From Pempheris klunzingeri (lineage: Eukaryota; Chordata; Actinopteri; Acropomatiformes; Pempheridae): a stretch of 64,000 bases of DNA. Where the stretch lies: the NCBI RefSeq assembly GCF_042242105.1, contig NC_092026.1:23078191-23142190 (forward strand), in the 5' to 3' direction. This document shows, one piece after another, positions 14,250-24,400 of this stretch. Under the pieces are notes generated by a model. The model was not told where the DNA came from. It did no database searches and saw only the letters and a program-made list of their open reading frames with translations. Positions within the stretch are counted from its first letter, which is position 1; the number at the start of each line of letters is the position of its first letter. The translations under genes were made by a program, and so were the position numbers.

Positions 14250-14460
14250 AGTCCATGTCTGGTTAAGGGTTGGAGATTTTATCTGAGACCTTGTTACTCA
14301 CTCTGATGAGATCTTAGTTATTGATGATTTCAATAGTCACCTGAATAAGGCCTCCGACCCTCTAAGTGAAGTATTTTTAGCACTTATTGGTACTTTTGGT
14401 TTCACTCAAGTGATAACAGTCTTGATCCATAGGATAGATTCATGGCAGACACAAAAGCAT
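14250..14460 (+). mobile_element. LINE endonuclease fragment
   Basis: The plus frame from 14308 reads EILVIDDFNSHLNKASDPLS followed by EVFLALIGTFGFTQ. This matches the conserved GDFN block of LINE AP endonucleases, with GD changed to DD. The frame breaks soon after. It is a short dead fragment and may be linked to the unassigned text upstream to about 13800. Confidence 0.65.
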
Positions 14461-15460
14461 CGTTGTTGGTAAGGAAATTCTTAAATCTCAGGCTCCCTCC
14501 AACAGTAAATAAGGAGCAGCCATTACAGTATGTACAGTGCCAGAACGTTTAGCGCAGGTACAGCAGCAACAAAGAGTAAAGTGACATCCATGTATCAATG
14601 CGATGGAAGTAAAGTTACATAGTGACGAACTTGAAAATTCAGAAGTTCCTCAGAGGTGTTGAGGAAGTGATGGTGCTCATCCACACAGCTGGTCCACAAG
14701 TTCAGGGTCCAGTCACATAGCGATCCAGGTCTCTGAGCTTGATGACAACTTGAGACCCCAAAGAACAAAAATGCGTTTTTTTAGACTTAAAAGCTGGTGA
14801 TATGTCAACATTATGTTTTTAGCATCAAGCATAAAGACAGAAAACAGGGGGAAACAAATAAGGTAACAACATCTAATAACTATGAGCACATCTAAAGCTC
14901 ACACATGAGAACAAGACATCTAAGGTAATTTGTTTAATATTGGCATAAAATGAAGCGTAATATCTGAGCTTTAGTTGTGGCGGTAAAGATAAACCTACAC
15001 AAAATGCGTTGTTTCTTGTGAATAACTAATTTTCATGTCCAATAGAACCAAAGGTCACAAAACCTTCAGACAGCTTTGTTGTTTTGAGTAAAATTTGGGA
15101 GTATTTGTTTGTATTTTTTAATAACTGGGCACTTCAGATTGAATTGATGATGTGTTTTCGAGAGTTCATTTGCAAATAGCCAACAGCTAATTACACTGAT
15201 ATATTTGTAAAATATCGTGGTTTGGATTAAAATGATAAGTCAAATACAGATATAAAAAGCAGTGTACATTACATACACAATATCGTCTCCAGTGTAGTGT
15301 GTAGACTACTGATAGAGGTGTGCACATAGCATCTGATATGAGTTTTAGCTGCTGTAACAGAGTAGTGAGCCACATGTCAGGACCACGAATGTTGTTGCAC
15401 CACTTCTATCGAACAGTCATGATGAAGCATCGCACATATCAAACTGCCATCTCTCTTTCT

Positions 15461-15461
<1 letters not shown>

Positions 15462-15501
<40 letters not shown>
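15462..15501 (+). repeat. CA microsatellite
   Basis: About twenty uninterrupted CA units. Confidence 0.97.
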
Positions 15502-15502
<1 letters not shown>

Positions 15503-15777
15503 TTACACATACGTTGACTGTTTTGAAATTGACCAACTCATAGTTTGCATTATGTTGTAATAAGTGCGACTCATTGGTAAAAAGGAAGCTTCACTGCAAA
15601 GTTGTTTTGACACCCATCATTTAGCTGCTATTGACAAACGCTGCTCCAACCTTACTGGTGCAGTTAGAGAACTCTTAGTGGCACAAAGCTCAGGGTTCAA
15701 TTAGCTGTAACCTAAATGTTGTCAGCTACAATAACACATAGTGGAGTGTTAGGAAGAAAATATGGTTTTGGTTGAAG

Positions 15778-15945
15778 GATTAGGTTAGCATTTTGGGAAA
15801 TAGATGAGCGGATTTATACCACTCATGTCTCTGCACAGTAAATATGAAGCTACAACTATGAGACAGCTAGCTTAGCTTAGCATAAAGAGTGGAAACAGGT
15901 GGAAACATCTAGCCTGGATCTGTCCAAACATGACAAAATGTGCCA
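15778..15945. repeat. Teleost interspersed repeat fragment
   Basis: GCTAGCTTAGCTTAGCATAA, GGAAACAGGTGGAAACATCT and AGCCTGGATCTGTCC occur in order. I know this string as a frequent fish repeat but cannot give its class with certainty. Confidence 0.5.
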
Positions 15946-16792
15946 ACCAGCACTACATCCTGCTAACAACATGTCATCTTCACACTTTGTTAAACAAACA
16001 AGAATATATGTTAGTAACGGTGGGATACGGTGCTGGTGGGTGGACTTGTTGCTGTTTGACAGTAGTTTAGTTCAGTGGGTCCCAATCAACAAAATAGGGT
16101 TGTGAGATGATTAATGAGGTAAGTAAGAGGATAAAAAAAAAAGTTCTGGTACACAAATGTGAATAAATAATTAGATTTTTTTTCAATCTTTGTATTTTTT
16201 TCCATTGAAAATATTGGATAAATGTATCTGGTTGGACTTTGAACAATTATTTAAATGAAACCATCAGAGAAGGTTAAAAGGGAAATGTCTCTTTGGATGA
16301 ACTGCAAACAACTCAAGCAAACCAAAAAGGTCGGGAGTCACATAACCACAGGTTTAATCTTAAACTACGTAGTGGTTAGACAATTATAAGATTATAGAAT
16401 AGCTCATCATATGATGTTTTATGTCAAATCTTAATGTGAATATATCTTTATATTAACTAGTAAGCTGTCAGATGAATGTAGTGGAGTTGTCTCTGAACTG
16501 TGGTGGGTTTAGTCAGCCATTAGTTACTTTTATTTGACTTATTGTTTAGAGGAGCAGTTCATTCTGTGTAAACTTTGTTGCAAACCAAACCAAAGACTTT
16601 GAATAGAAAATACACAGACAGTTTGGCACCTCATGCTACTTTGTAATTCGAATTAATACGGTCTTTACCTACAAGATTATTTGTAAAAGAGATTTTTTTA
16701 ATTCTTATAATTTATAATCTAAACAGATAGTTTGTCACACAGTCAGAAGCGAACTTCAAGCACAAAAGTTATCCAACGTTGCATCATCTGCA

Positions 16793-16925
16793 GTGGTAGT
16801 AGAAGTAACTAAGTACATTTACTCTGTAGTACTGTGCTTAAGTACGGCTTTGAGGTACTTGTACACTACTTGAGCATTTCCACTTTATGCTTTTTAATAT
16901 ACTTAAAACTACTACTTTTTCACAG
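16793..16925. repeat. Interspersed repeat abutting the broken peptide copy
   Basis: GTAACTAAGTACATTTACTC, GAGGTACTTGTACACTACTT and GAGCATTTCCACTTTATGC mark the same family as 4313-5030. Its right edge lies just before the duplicated peptide-gene segment at 16937, where that copy's first exon should be. Confidence 0.55.
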
Positions 16926-16936
16926 CACTGTATATA

Positions 16937-17127
16937 CTGATGCTCAATGACTGTATAGAGCTTTCCTCAAGGCCCCTGATTCACAGGCTGTATATACATT
17001 GCTGTGACATTTTGAAATTGATTGGTAGAGAGTGGTTTTCTGTGTAAAATGATAAATTTTGTTATAATTATGCTCATTTTGTTGCACTGAAGGTGAAGAG
17101 AACACGTTGGAAAGGATGCTGTCGTCT
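16937..17127 (+). pseudogene. Partial peptide gene, copy D (intron 1 end plus mature exon)
   Basis: This segment matches 18128-18318 of copy C: the downstream part of intron 1, the acceptor GCACTGAAG, and an exon starting at 17093 that reads VKRTRWKGCCRLTCGSGCH. No signal exon lies upstream; a dispersed repeat occupies that place. No good donor follows. It is therefore a broken tandem copy. The intron part differs from copy C at 4 of about 156 bases. In contrast, after the shared VKRTRW, the exon differs at 9 bases, 8 of which change the amino acid, yet all four cysteines remain. Rescue by a distant first exon cannot be excluded. Confidence 0.65.
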
Positions 17128-17952
17128 CACATGTGGATCAGGTTGCCACCTCCACCAGAGGTGCCTCAAAACAAAGAAAATATGGACGCCTCATTTTAGC
17201 CAAACTGAGCGTTGTTCGGTGCAGTGAAACTCAAATTGAATGGTGCTATATCGTCTTTGCACATTTACTCTTAACAAGAGCGAAATATGGTGTTTTCTGT
17301 CTAAAATATTGCATCATCTATCCTCATTTCTTCACTCATCAGTCGGTTGGAGTGAAGGTTGACAAGGTTGTTTTTATGAGATGCTCCCTCTTTATTATTT
17401 CAATGAAAAAGGTTTGTGGAGCAATTGATTACTGTAGATTCATTATTGGTTATCATGTCAGACTTGGAGCTCCGCTGTTAAGACAAGGCGCTACAGTAAA
17501 GATGTTTTAATATATTTAATTTGCTCTTAATGAGTGTGCACAGCTTGAAATAAGAAAGACTAAGGCAGGTTGCTGCACAAGCCTTGTAAAAAAAATTCAA
17601 CTTGATTTTAGAAAATATTTGAAACAAGTAGATTTGCATTGAAAACAGGTTGAAATATTCCAGCATTTTTCACTTTTGTATAGAAAATGTGACTTCAAGG
17701 ACTCAATTGCAGACTAAATGAGCTGATTTTCTTGCACTGACGCACCACGTTATTATTTATTAAGTGATCAAGGTGGGCTCCCTCGCAATCTTCCTGGCCT
17801 TTGACCTGCAGCGCTGCTGGTAAATGTCCTGCAGGTTGGGGAGGGTGGTTCTCATATGGCCAACGGACGTGAGAGTGATATCAACACTTATCACCTTATG
17901 ACTTGCATCTTGCTGGCAGCCAAACCCTGCTATAACTTCCTCTCAGAGATCA

Positions 17953-17958
17953 TATAAA
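17953..17958 (+). promoter_or_regulatory. TATA box of peptide copy C
   Basis: CATATAAATG lies about 39 bases before the ATG at 17992, matching the layout of copies A and B. Confidence 0.6.
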
Positions 17959-17991
17959 TGTGGGCTTTTTGAGGACTTCAGCCCATCAGCC

Positions 17992-18930
17992 ATGGACAAA
18001 AGTGTGCTGCTGGTCCTGTTGTGTCTGCAGGCATTGCTGCTCATCTCAGCCTTCACTTCTAGTGATGGAGTCGCTCTGGAGACAGATGATCGACAAGAGC
18101 AGCCTCCTGATCTGGTAAGAAGATCCACTGATGCTCAATGACTGTATAGAGCTTTCCTCAAGGCCCCTGATTCACAGGCTGTATATACATTGCTGTGACA
18201 TTTTGCAATTGATTGGTAGAGAGTGGTTTTCTGTGTTAAATGATACATTTTGTTATAATTATGCTCATTTTCTTGCACTGAAGGTGAAGAGAACACGTTG
18301 GAGAACATGCTGTCATCTCAAATGTAGACCAGGTTGTCTCGGCCCAATCGTGGTAAAACGTAACTTGTTTTATTTTGAACAAATTTTCTTTCTTTCTGAT
18401 TGTGAAAAAGCCAGACAAAATCCCTCAGGAGTCTATTCATCTGTGAATACACTGAGCTTGTTTTATTTATAGAAACAAAACCTTAGTTATACATCATGTA
18501 GAGACAATCTGGGAAGGAAGACACTTTTAAAACTGTGAATTATCTTTTTTTACAGTGATTTTTTCACTTACATAGACTTAAAATGGAAAAGACACAGAAC
18601 ACAGTGGGATAAAATCAGTTTACATGTAATAGACTGTATGACACTTTTATTTTTACATTTTTCATTTGTTTGTGTAAAAACTGAAACGATATTCTTTTCA
18701 ACTGTGAACGGTGAAGTCAGGCTTATCTCTTGAGTTTGTGCTGAAATAAGAGATACCATGCATGTGAGGCAAAGACAATGTAAAAGGTGTTAAACAAAGG
18801 CAACAAATCTGCAAAATTAAAATAGACTCTAAAGGGCCAGTATATGCAGTAGTTTTGTCTTATTCAACTTAAAGTACTTTTATCAGTTAATAGTTCTTTG
18901 TTTTTCTCTCTCTCTCTTCAGGACCAGTAG
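17992..18930 (+). CDS. Small secreted four-cysteine peptide, copy C (unnamed family)
   Basis: Exons 17992-18114, 18284-18352 and 18922-18930 join in phase 0 to give 66 residues. Exon 1 reads MDKSVLLVLLCLQALLLISA, a signal peptide homologous to copies A and B, then an acidic linker ending QPPDL at donor GTAAGA. Exon 2 starts VKRTRW: the KR is a good proprotein-convertase site, releasing a mature peptide of about 22 residues with core CCHLKCRPGC and an end GPIVDQ. The last exon gives only DQ and the stop after acceptor CTCTCTCTTCAG. The spacing CC-x3-C-x3-C is unlike fish hepcidin, LEAP-2, piscidin or beta-defensin; it resembles short two-disulfide peptides in general. Cell role unknown: antimicrobial or signalling peptide are inferences from basic charge, size and secretion. 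Exact donor of exon 2 could be three bases earlier. Confidence 0.68.
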
Positions 18931-19143
18931 TTTCTTGGTGGTCGACTGGATCAGCTGCGGCACCACATCTCCACTTGACCACTGACTAGAGGACTGCAGC
19001 GCACCAATCCTCAGTGATCATACATTATCAACCCAAGAACAGATCTCATCAATTCTCTGTGGAAATGTTATACATTATCTATTTTCACTGTGATTTTAAA
19101 TGACATAAATACAACAATTCACTGTTTTATGGGGTGTTTTGAT

Positions 19144-19149
19144 AATAAA
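19144..19149 (+). terminator. Candidate poly(A) signal of peptide copy C
   Basis: AATAAATAAAAG lies about 215 bases after the stop codon, giving a normal short 3' untranslated region. Confidence 0.5.
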
Positions 19150-19159
19150 TAAAAGTCCA

Positions 19160-19960
19160 CATGGAGTGCAACATGGTATACGCCTTTATTATTGCGCTGA
19201 AGTCTTTCTGTCAAACATCAAAACACAGAAGAAGCTTTTCCATAATAAATTATATCAATTAATATGAAAAACAACAGTAATGACAAAGTAAACTTTGCAA
19301 ATTTGCACAAATTTGCACACGCATCAGTCGTGGTGAAAAATTTCGTATTTTAAAGGTATCGTAAATGGGCGTGGCAAAAAGGCTCTTGGAGTGATGACCT
19401 AAACCAAACAGGAAGTCGGCCATATTGGATTTTTCACGCAGTTTTTGCCATTTACAGGGGCCGTAAATGAACGAACTAGTCCGAGGGGGTTGAAGCGATC
19501 GACTTCAAACTGAGTATATAGGACGTACCGGAATATAGGACGTCATTAGCGGCTGTTCTTTGGCGCCACATAGGGGACACAGGAAATGACGTGTAACTCC
19601 TTCACGCACTGTCCAAAATACATGAAAATTCTGAGCCGCGTAAAAGGGTCGGAGTCCAGCAACGGGACGAAGCCTGAAGCCCCGACGTGCACGGAGGTGC
19701 GAGGGCCCTCCAACGCTGCTTGCAGCTTTAATTGCAAAGCATTGGCGAGGACCCTATTGTTCTTCTACGTATTCTTATTATTAATATTTGTCTTCAGCCA
19801 CTTTGCAAGGGGAAATGGGGCGCAAGGGATAGTTGAAAACTCACCAAAATATGCAAACATTTCAGGAGTGGCGAAAAATTTGATATTTTATGGGTGTCAA
19901 ATATGTGCGTGCAGAAATGGCTCTATAGCGCCCCCTAAACGGCAGGCCCTCCCACCACTT
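19160..19960. repeat. Dispersed teleost repeat with CpG-rich text
   Basis: Words such as AATGGGCGTGGC, GGAAGTCGGCCATATTGGAT, GCAAAGCATTGGCGAGGACC and GCGCCCCCTAAAC are a familiar repeated block of fish genomes, often ending in ATTCTTATTATTA. No coding frame with a known domain was found. Class not determined; borders are approximate. Confidence 0.5.
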
Positions 19961-21171
19961 TGAGCTAGAAACATGCAATTTGGTGAGCACGTGTATCCTT
20001 CGAAGGATGTAGCCGATTGCGAAGGCCGAACAGAGAGCGTTGTAAAATGCAATGGTCTGGTCTATGTCGGACACACTCTTATGCTGCATAGGGCTGCTCC
20101 TTTACCACATTTCAGAGGAAAATATTATACTTTTTTACTCGAATAGCACGTAGCTGAATAACACATGACCATAACTTGCCATTGTGATTTAAAAATGTAT
20201 GTTATATACTTTACTCCCGCAATTGACTGCCACTCTCTGCCTATTTGTGTTGTGGTTAAATTGCACAGGGAGATTAATTACAATGGTGGAAAAAAAGACA
20301 TGATTGGTTTTGACGCTTCATCTTGCCAACGGAGCCCGAAAAACGTTACTGTACTTTGTCATGCCTGCCAGGCCAGGCCAGGCCACGCCAAGTGTCGGGC
20401 ATCTGTTTGCAGCTTCATGTCACCGGTTTCCTTTGAAAATTATTTGTATGCCATCAGTAATGTTATTATTAGCTAAATAACACCAGTTAGTTAAGGTTTA
20501 CATAGTTAATATCTATTAACACTGATTATAATGTTCTTTTTATAATGACATTAATCTTACTTACTTTACTTAACCTCTGCTCTCATCTGCCTCACTCTGC
20601 AACCTCACATTTATAAGCTGAAGAAGACATACATTCTCTCTCTCTCTCTCTCTCTCTGAGAGAAATGGAGCAGAGGGGTGAATTAAAAAGGAAAAGATAT
20701 ATTTCAATGTAGGATAAAGAGAGAGGGAAGAGGAGACAGGAAGAGAGAGGAGTGTGTAGAGTGAGACAAAGAGCGGGCTTGGCTCACAGAGGGAGCACAC
20801 TGCTAATAGAGGGACAGCATGAGAAGGGGAGGGAATACTATAGTATGCTGACTTTATGTGCTGTGAACAGCCACGTCTTTGCGCGCTCATTACTGCCTTA
20901 AAAACAGGGAAAGTCTGGTGGATAGTCAGATACCAAGGTCTGGAAAGGGACAAGTAGGGCAACAAAAAAAAAATAGAAAGAAAGAAATTAGAGACAGACG
21001 AGAAGCGGGCAAGACGCAAGAAGGCAGAAAGGAGAGCAGCATGAGGAGAGAGAGGCAGGAAAAGAAGAAGCAAGCAGAGCAAAAGGAAGAAGAAAAGAGG
21101 GACTTGTGAACAAAGGACCCAGACTAACCCTGGAGTATCTAACCAGTGCTCTGCTTAGCCCAGCTGGGAAG
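19961..21171. other. Upstream region and likely 5' leader of the sickle tail gene
   Basis: No separate gene seen. From about 20640 to 21110 the plus strand is purine-rich (GAGAGAGGGAAGAGG-type text), a common look for promoters and leaders of neuronal or adaptor genes. The frame of the first coding exon stays open upstream to 21106 but has no ATG there, so translation should start at 21172. Confidence 0.4.
20635..20657 (+). repeat. TC microsatellite
   Basis: About eleven TC units in the pyrimidine run upstream of the sickle tail first exon. Confidence 0.9.
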
Positions 21172-21433
21172 ATGTCCAAGTCCTGTTCTTGGCTGGCTTG
21201 TCCCGGATCAGCAGGGTCTAAGAGCTGCAGGCTGAGAAAGGAGCTGCAGTGTAATCGCTCATGCATGTTGCGGATTGGAGAGAGGCTGATGAAGGCAGGC
21301 AGTGAGGACAACCTTGTCCTGAGACCCATACCAGTCCAAAACCAGAGTGAGACTTCCTCAGCTGGAATAAGGCATGGATCGAATGGGCAGACACAGCCTC
21401 CCGCTAAGCATCCGGGACTTAAATCCTGCAAAG
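21172..21433 (+). CDS. skt: First coding exon of the sickle tail homologue
   Basis: Starts MSKSCSWLACPGSAG with A at -3 of the ATG and ends in phase 1 at donor GTAAGG. The text is not one I recognise from mammalian KIAA1217, whose isoforms have several alternative first exons. Joining to 30137 needs two bases and gives LKSCKAPCSSSTSPRSY, in phase with the conserved exon 2. An undetected small exon in the 8.7-kb intron is possible. Confidence 0.6.
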
Positions 21434-24400
21434 GTAAGGTGCCTCTTGTCAGGTTTTTGAATAAACATTGTTATCTACTATTATGCATTAATATGGTACA
21501 TTAGATTAGACAAAGGCAGCATAACATAATGCAAGATAACATTATACGACAAGGAGACTTGAGCTGTAAAACATATCATTAGATGCTCCAGACAGAGGCT
21601 TTTCTACAACTTAACTTCTGAAAATGGTTGGTTAGAGTTGCTGTATCTGAAGGGTCTTTGTTCCAGTTCAAAGAGCTTCCTATATTTTACTGGCTCTCAA
21701 GTTCCCCATGGACTTTTACCTTAAGTGTTATGTGAGGTGTCATTTAATACATAATTTTTTATACATACTTTTATATATTTATATTTTTACTTTGTGTTTG
21801 AAGTTTATCCTTATTCTTTTGGAGCTGTGTGTAACAAAAAGCAACTCAGCTTGGTCTCACTCTAGACATGATTAATATTAGTGACTTGCTTATGACAAGT
21901 TTCAGTTCTCTGGTGTTTGGGTAAGTTGGGTTGTTGGAACTTAGGAGCACATAGGACATCAGCGAACTCAGAGGCACTTTTATTATGCTTGGCAAGCAGG
22001 TGAATGCAGTTCAGAAAATAAATCTGGTTCAGTCTCTTTGTGCTTGGAGTATGTCCCAGCTCACACTCACAGTACAGTTCAGAGGGGGCTGGCGGAGGAT
22101 CAGGAAGCCAGCCCAGGGAATTGAAGTGGGCCGGACCGGTAAAATCATGGCATAATAACTTATAACGACAACTTCAGATTGTTTTCTTTGTTTTACGTTG
22201 GTCCAAAATAGTACAAGCACATTCTGAAAATGTATACATCCCAAATAAACCTCTTGACAAAACACTTAAAGTTAGTTGAAAATTCTGAGGAAAAAAATGG
22301 TGCAATTTCAAGAACAGAGACTTCAGTGTATCTACAAAGCCATTAAACTTTAAGTCACAGTTTAATTGGGATTGAACAAAATACAAAATAAATAATAAAT
22401 GAATAAAACTTAATAAAACATTTGTCATTTCCACACATTAATCCTGTGCTAACTCAACAAACCATATGTAACCAGGGTTGAAATCACTGTTTAGCCCAGT
22501 GTGTGTTTTTCCCACTTTTTTGAATGTACCATGTCACATGACACAGTCACATGACTTCAAACTCTCAATCACTTGTCTCCGAGGCACTATATAAGCTGCC
22601 CTGACCTCATGTCCCTTTTGGTTGTGTGGGAGAGAGGCCAGGGGACAACAGCTACAGGTCAGGTTTCCAAACAATTTCATACCTTAATTCAAATATCATG
22701 TAGTTTCCTGGTTTAAATCATGTTGTTTGTAACCAACCATTTAGAACCAGACCATTGCATGTGTGTTGGGGCCTGTTATCTTGTGTGCCGTGAGACTGAA
22801 CTGCTGAACTGGTGAGTTTTGAATTGTCAATTAAATGTGATGATCCATGACGGCCTGTTAGCATTAGCTACAATGTTAGCATATAGGCTAATGCTAACAT
22901 AAGAGTCTAGTAACTTGTCGACACTTACAAGGCTGATTTTGGATATCAATGTATCATGCTAACATGCTAATATGCTAACACAGGATTGTAAATGCATGTC
23001 TGATTGTGGTGTAATTTATACTACTATATGGTGAGACATGCTATGTTAGCATAGCATCCATTAGCTTTGTCTTTGAGGTTCTAAATGGATTGTTTGGTCC
23101 ATGCAGGCCAGGTGCCCTGCCTTGGCACCAAATCCAAGATGGTGAGCTAGGAAACAAGGCCAGGAGCCTGAAGAGAACTTGTTGCAGTCAGTTTCACCTG
23201 CCAGCCTGCCTACTCTCCCACCTTCTCGATCCGAGCATTTCACCACATTCATATTTCTGGATTATATGCATTTCTCCATCATTACTCCTCAAACCCAAAA
23301 AACTCTAAGCTCGTTCATTTGATCATGTGTTTTGATCAGGGAGTTAGACCTGGGTGACTGCACTGTGACTCATGTTAAGAAATTATTGGCCAATTATAAA
23401 TGTGCATTTTGAATGGTTGAATGCTAAACCAGTTATTCAGGAATTGCAGGATTGTAAATATTATGATTTTTGATTTTGTTTGGTGCACTTTATGTTTCAA
23501 TATATTTTCCATATTCAACTGCAAATACTGTGTCATCGTTTATTTACTGCACATCCCTGCCCTCCAGTAGCCGTATTTAGTTTCTTCTGATATTCTAGCC
23601 ATTTCAAATCCCATTTGTAGTTTAATTATAACTATCCTTGTATTCATTTAATACATGTTACACATACAAACCGAGGTAGAAACTATTCAAGTCGGTTGAG
23701 TTACTCCCTGCCTTGTAGGCTACACTATGGATAGAAAAATAAAAGTTGTGCAATGCATGAACCATTTCAACAAAGCAAACTCATGAACTGAAGTGACCGA
23801 CAGTATTACAGTAAATCACACACTGTTCACTTTCTTTAAATTTCCACAGAACTATATCAGGGTGCAGTGTCTCATGTAGCATTTTAAGTGGGGTCACCCA
23901 TTGTTTATTTTACTCTTGAAACCTGGCATCTTTTAGCTTTCACAAGTGCATCAATATCAGGCGTCACGTCCTGAGTGGCAGCCAATTTCAGGATGTTATT
24001 CAAGTGCTTGTGTGTTAGCCTTGAGCACAGCTTTGTTTTATTGATGCTCATTACAGAGAACTTGTGGTTCCAACCATGCACAACACTTTTGCAGCAAGGG
24101 CTGTCATGTTGGGGTAACCTGGCAAGAGATACTGATAAAATGTGTCCAAGCCATCTGCCTTCAAATCTGAGTCACACTGCAAGTCTATTATTTCAAGTTG
24201 GATGTTGACGGGCAGATCAGAAGCATTCACGGTGAATGGCGAGCAAAAGACTTTGAAGTCTTTCCCCAGTTCAGCAAAAATCTGAAAGCGTTGCTCAAAC
24301 TCCTGCAACAGTCCTGTTATTCTTTCTTTGAACTGCTTCATGTCTGCAGCATGTTGGGTCACGCTTACATCTTTCAGACAAGGAAAGTGAGCTGCATCAC

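Larger units (their letters stand above)
12995..16792. other. Spacer with old repeats, no gene recognised
   Basis: Besides the repeats listed separately, this stretch shows only short unsupported frames. A tail GGGATAAATAAAGG followed by CTATCTATCTGTC at 13650-13684 is typical of the 3' end of a fish retroposon. Confidence 0.4.

Noticed and set aside
17133-17510. 125-residue frame after broken copy D
   Set aside because: No homology, no splice context and no upstream signal; treated as chance.
18131-18472. Open frame containing KRTRWRTCCHLKCRPGCLG as part of a 113-residue protein
   Set aside because: The start lies in intron 1 of peptide copy C; only the stretch 18284-18352 is exon, and it is better joined to the signal exon.
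20570-21082. 170-residue minus frame rich in leucine and serine opposite the sickle tail leader
   Set aside because: It is the complement of a purine-rich leader and TC repeat; composition alone explains it.
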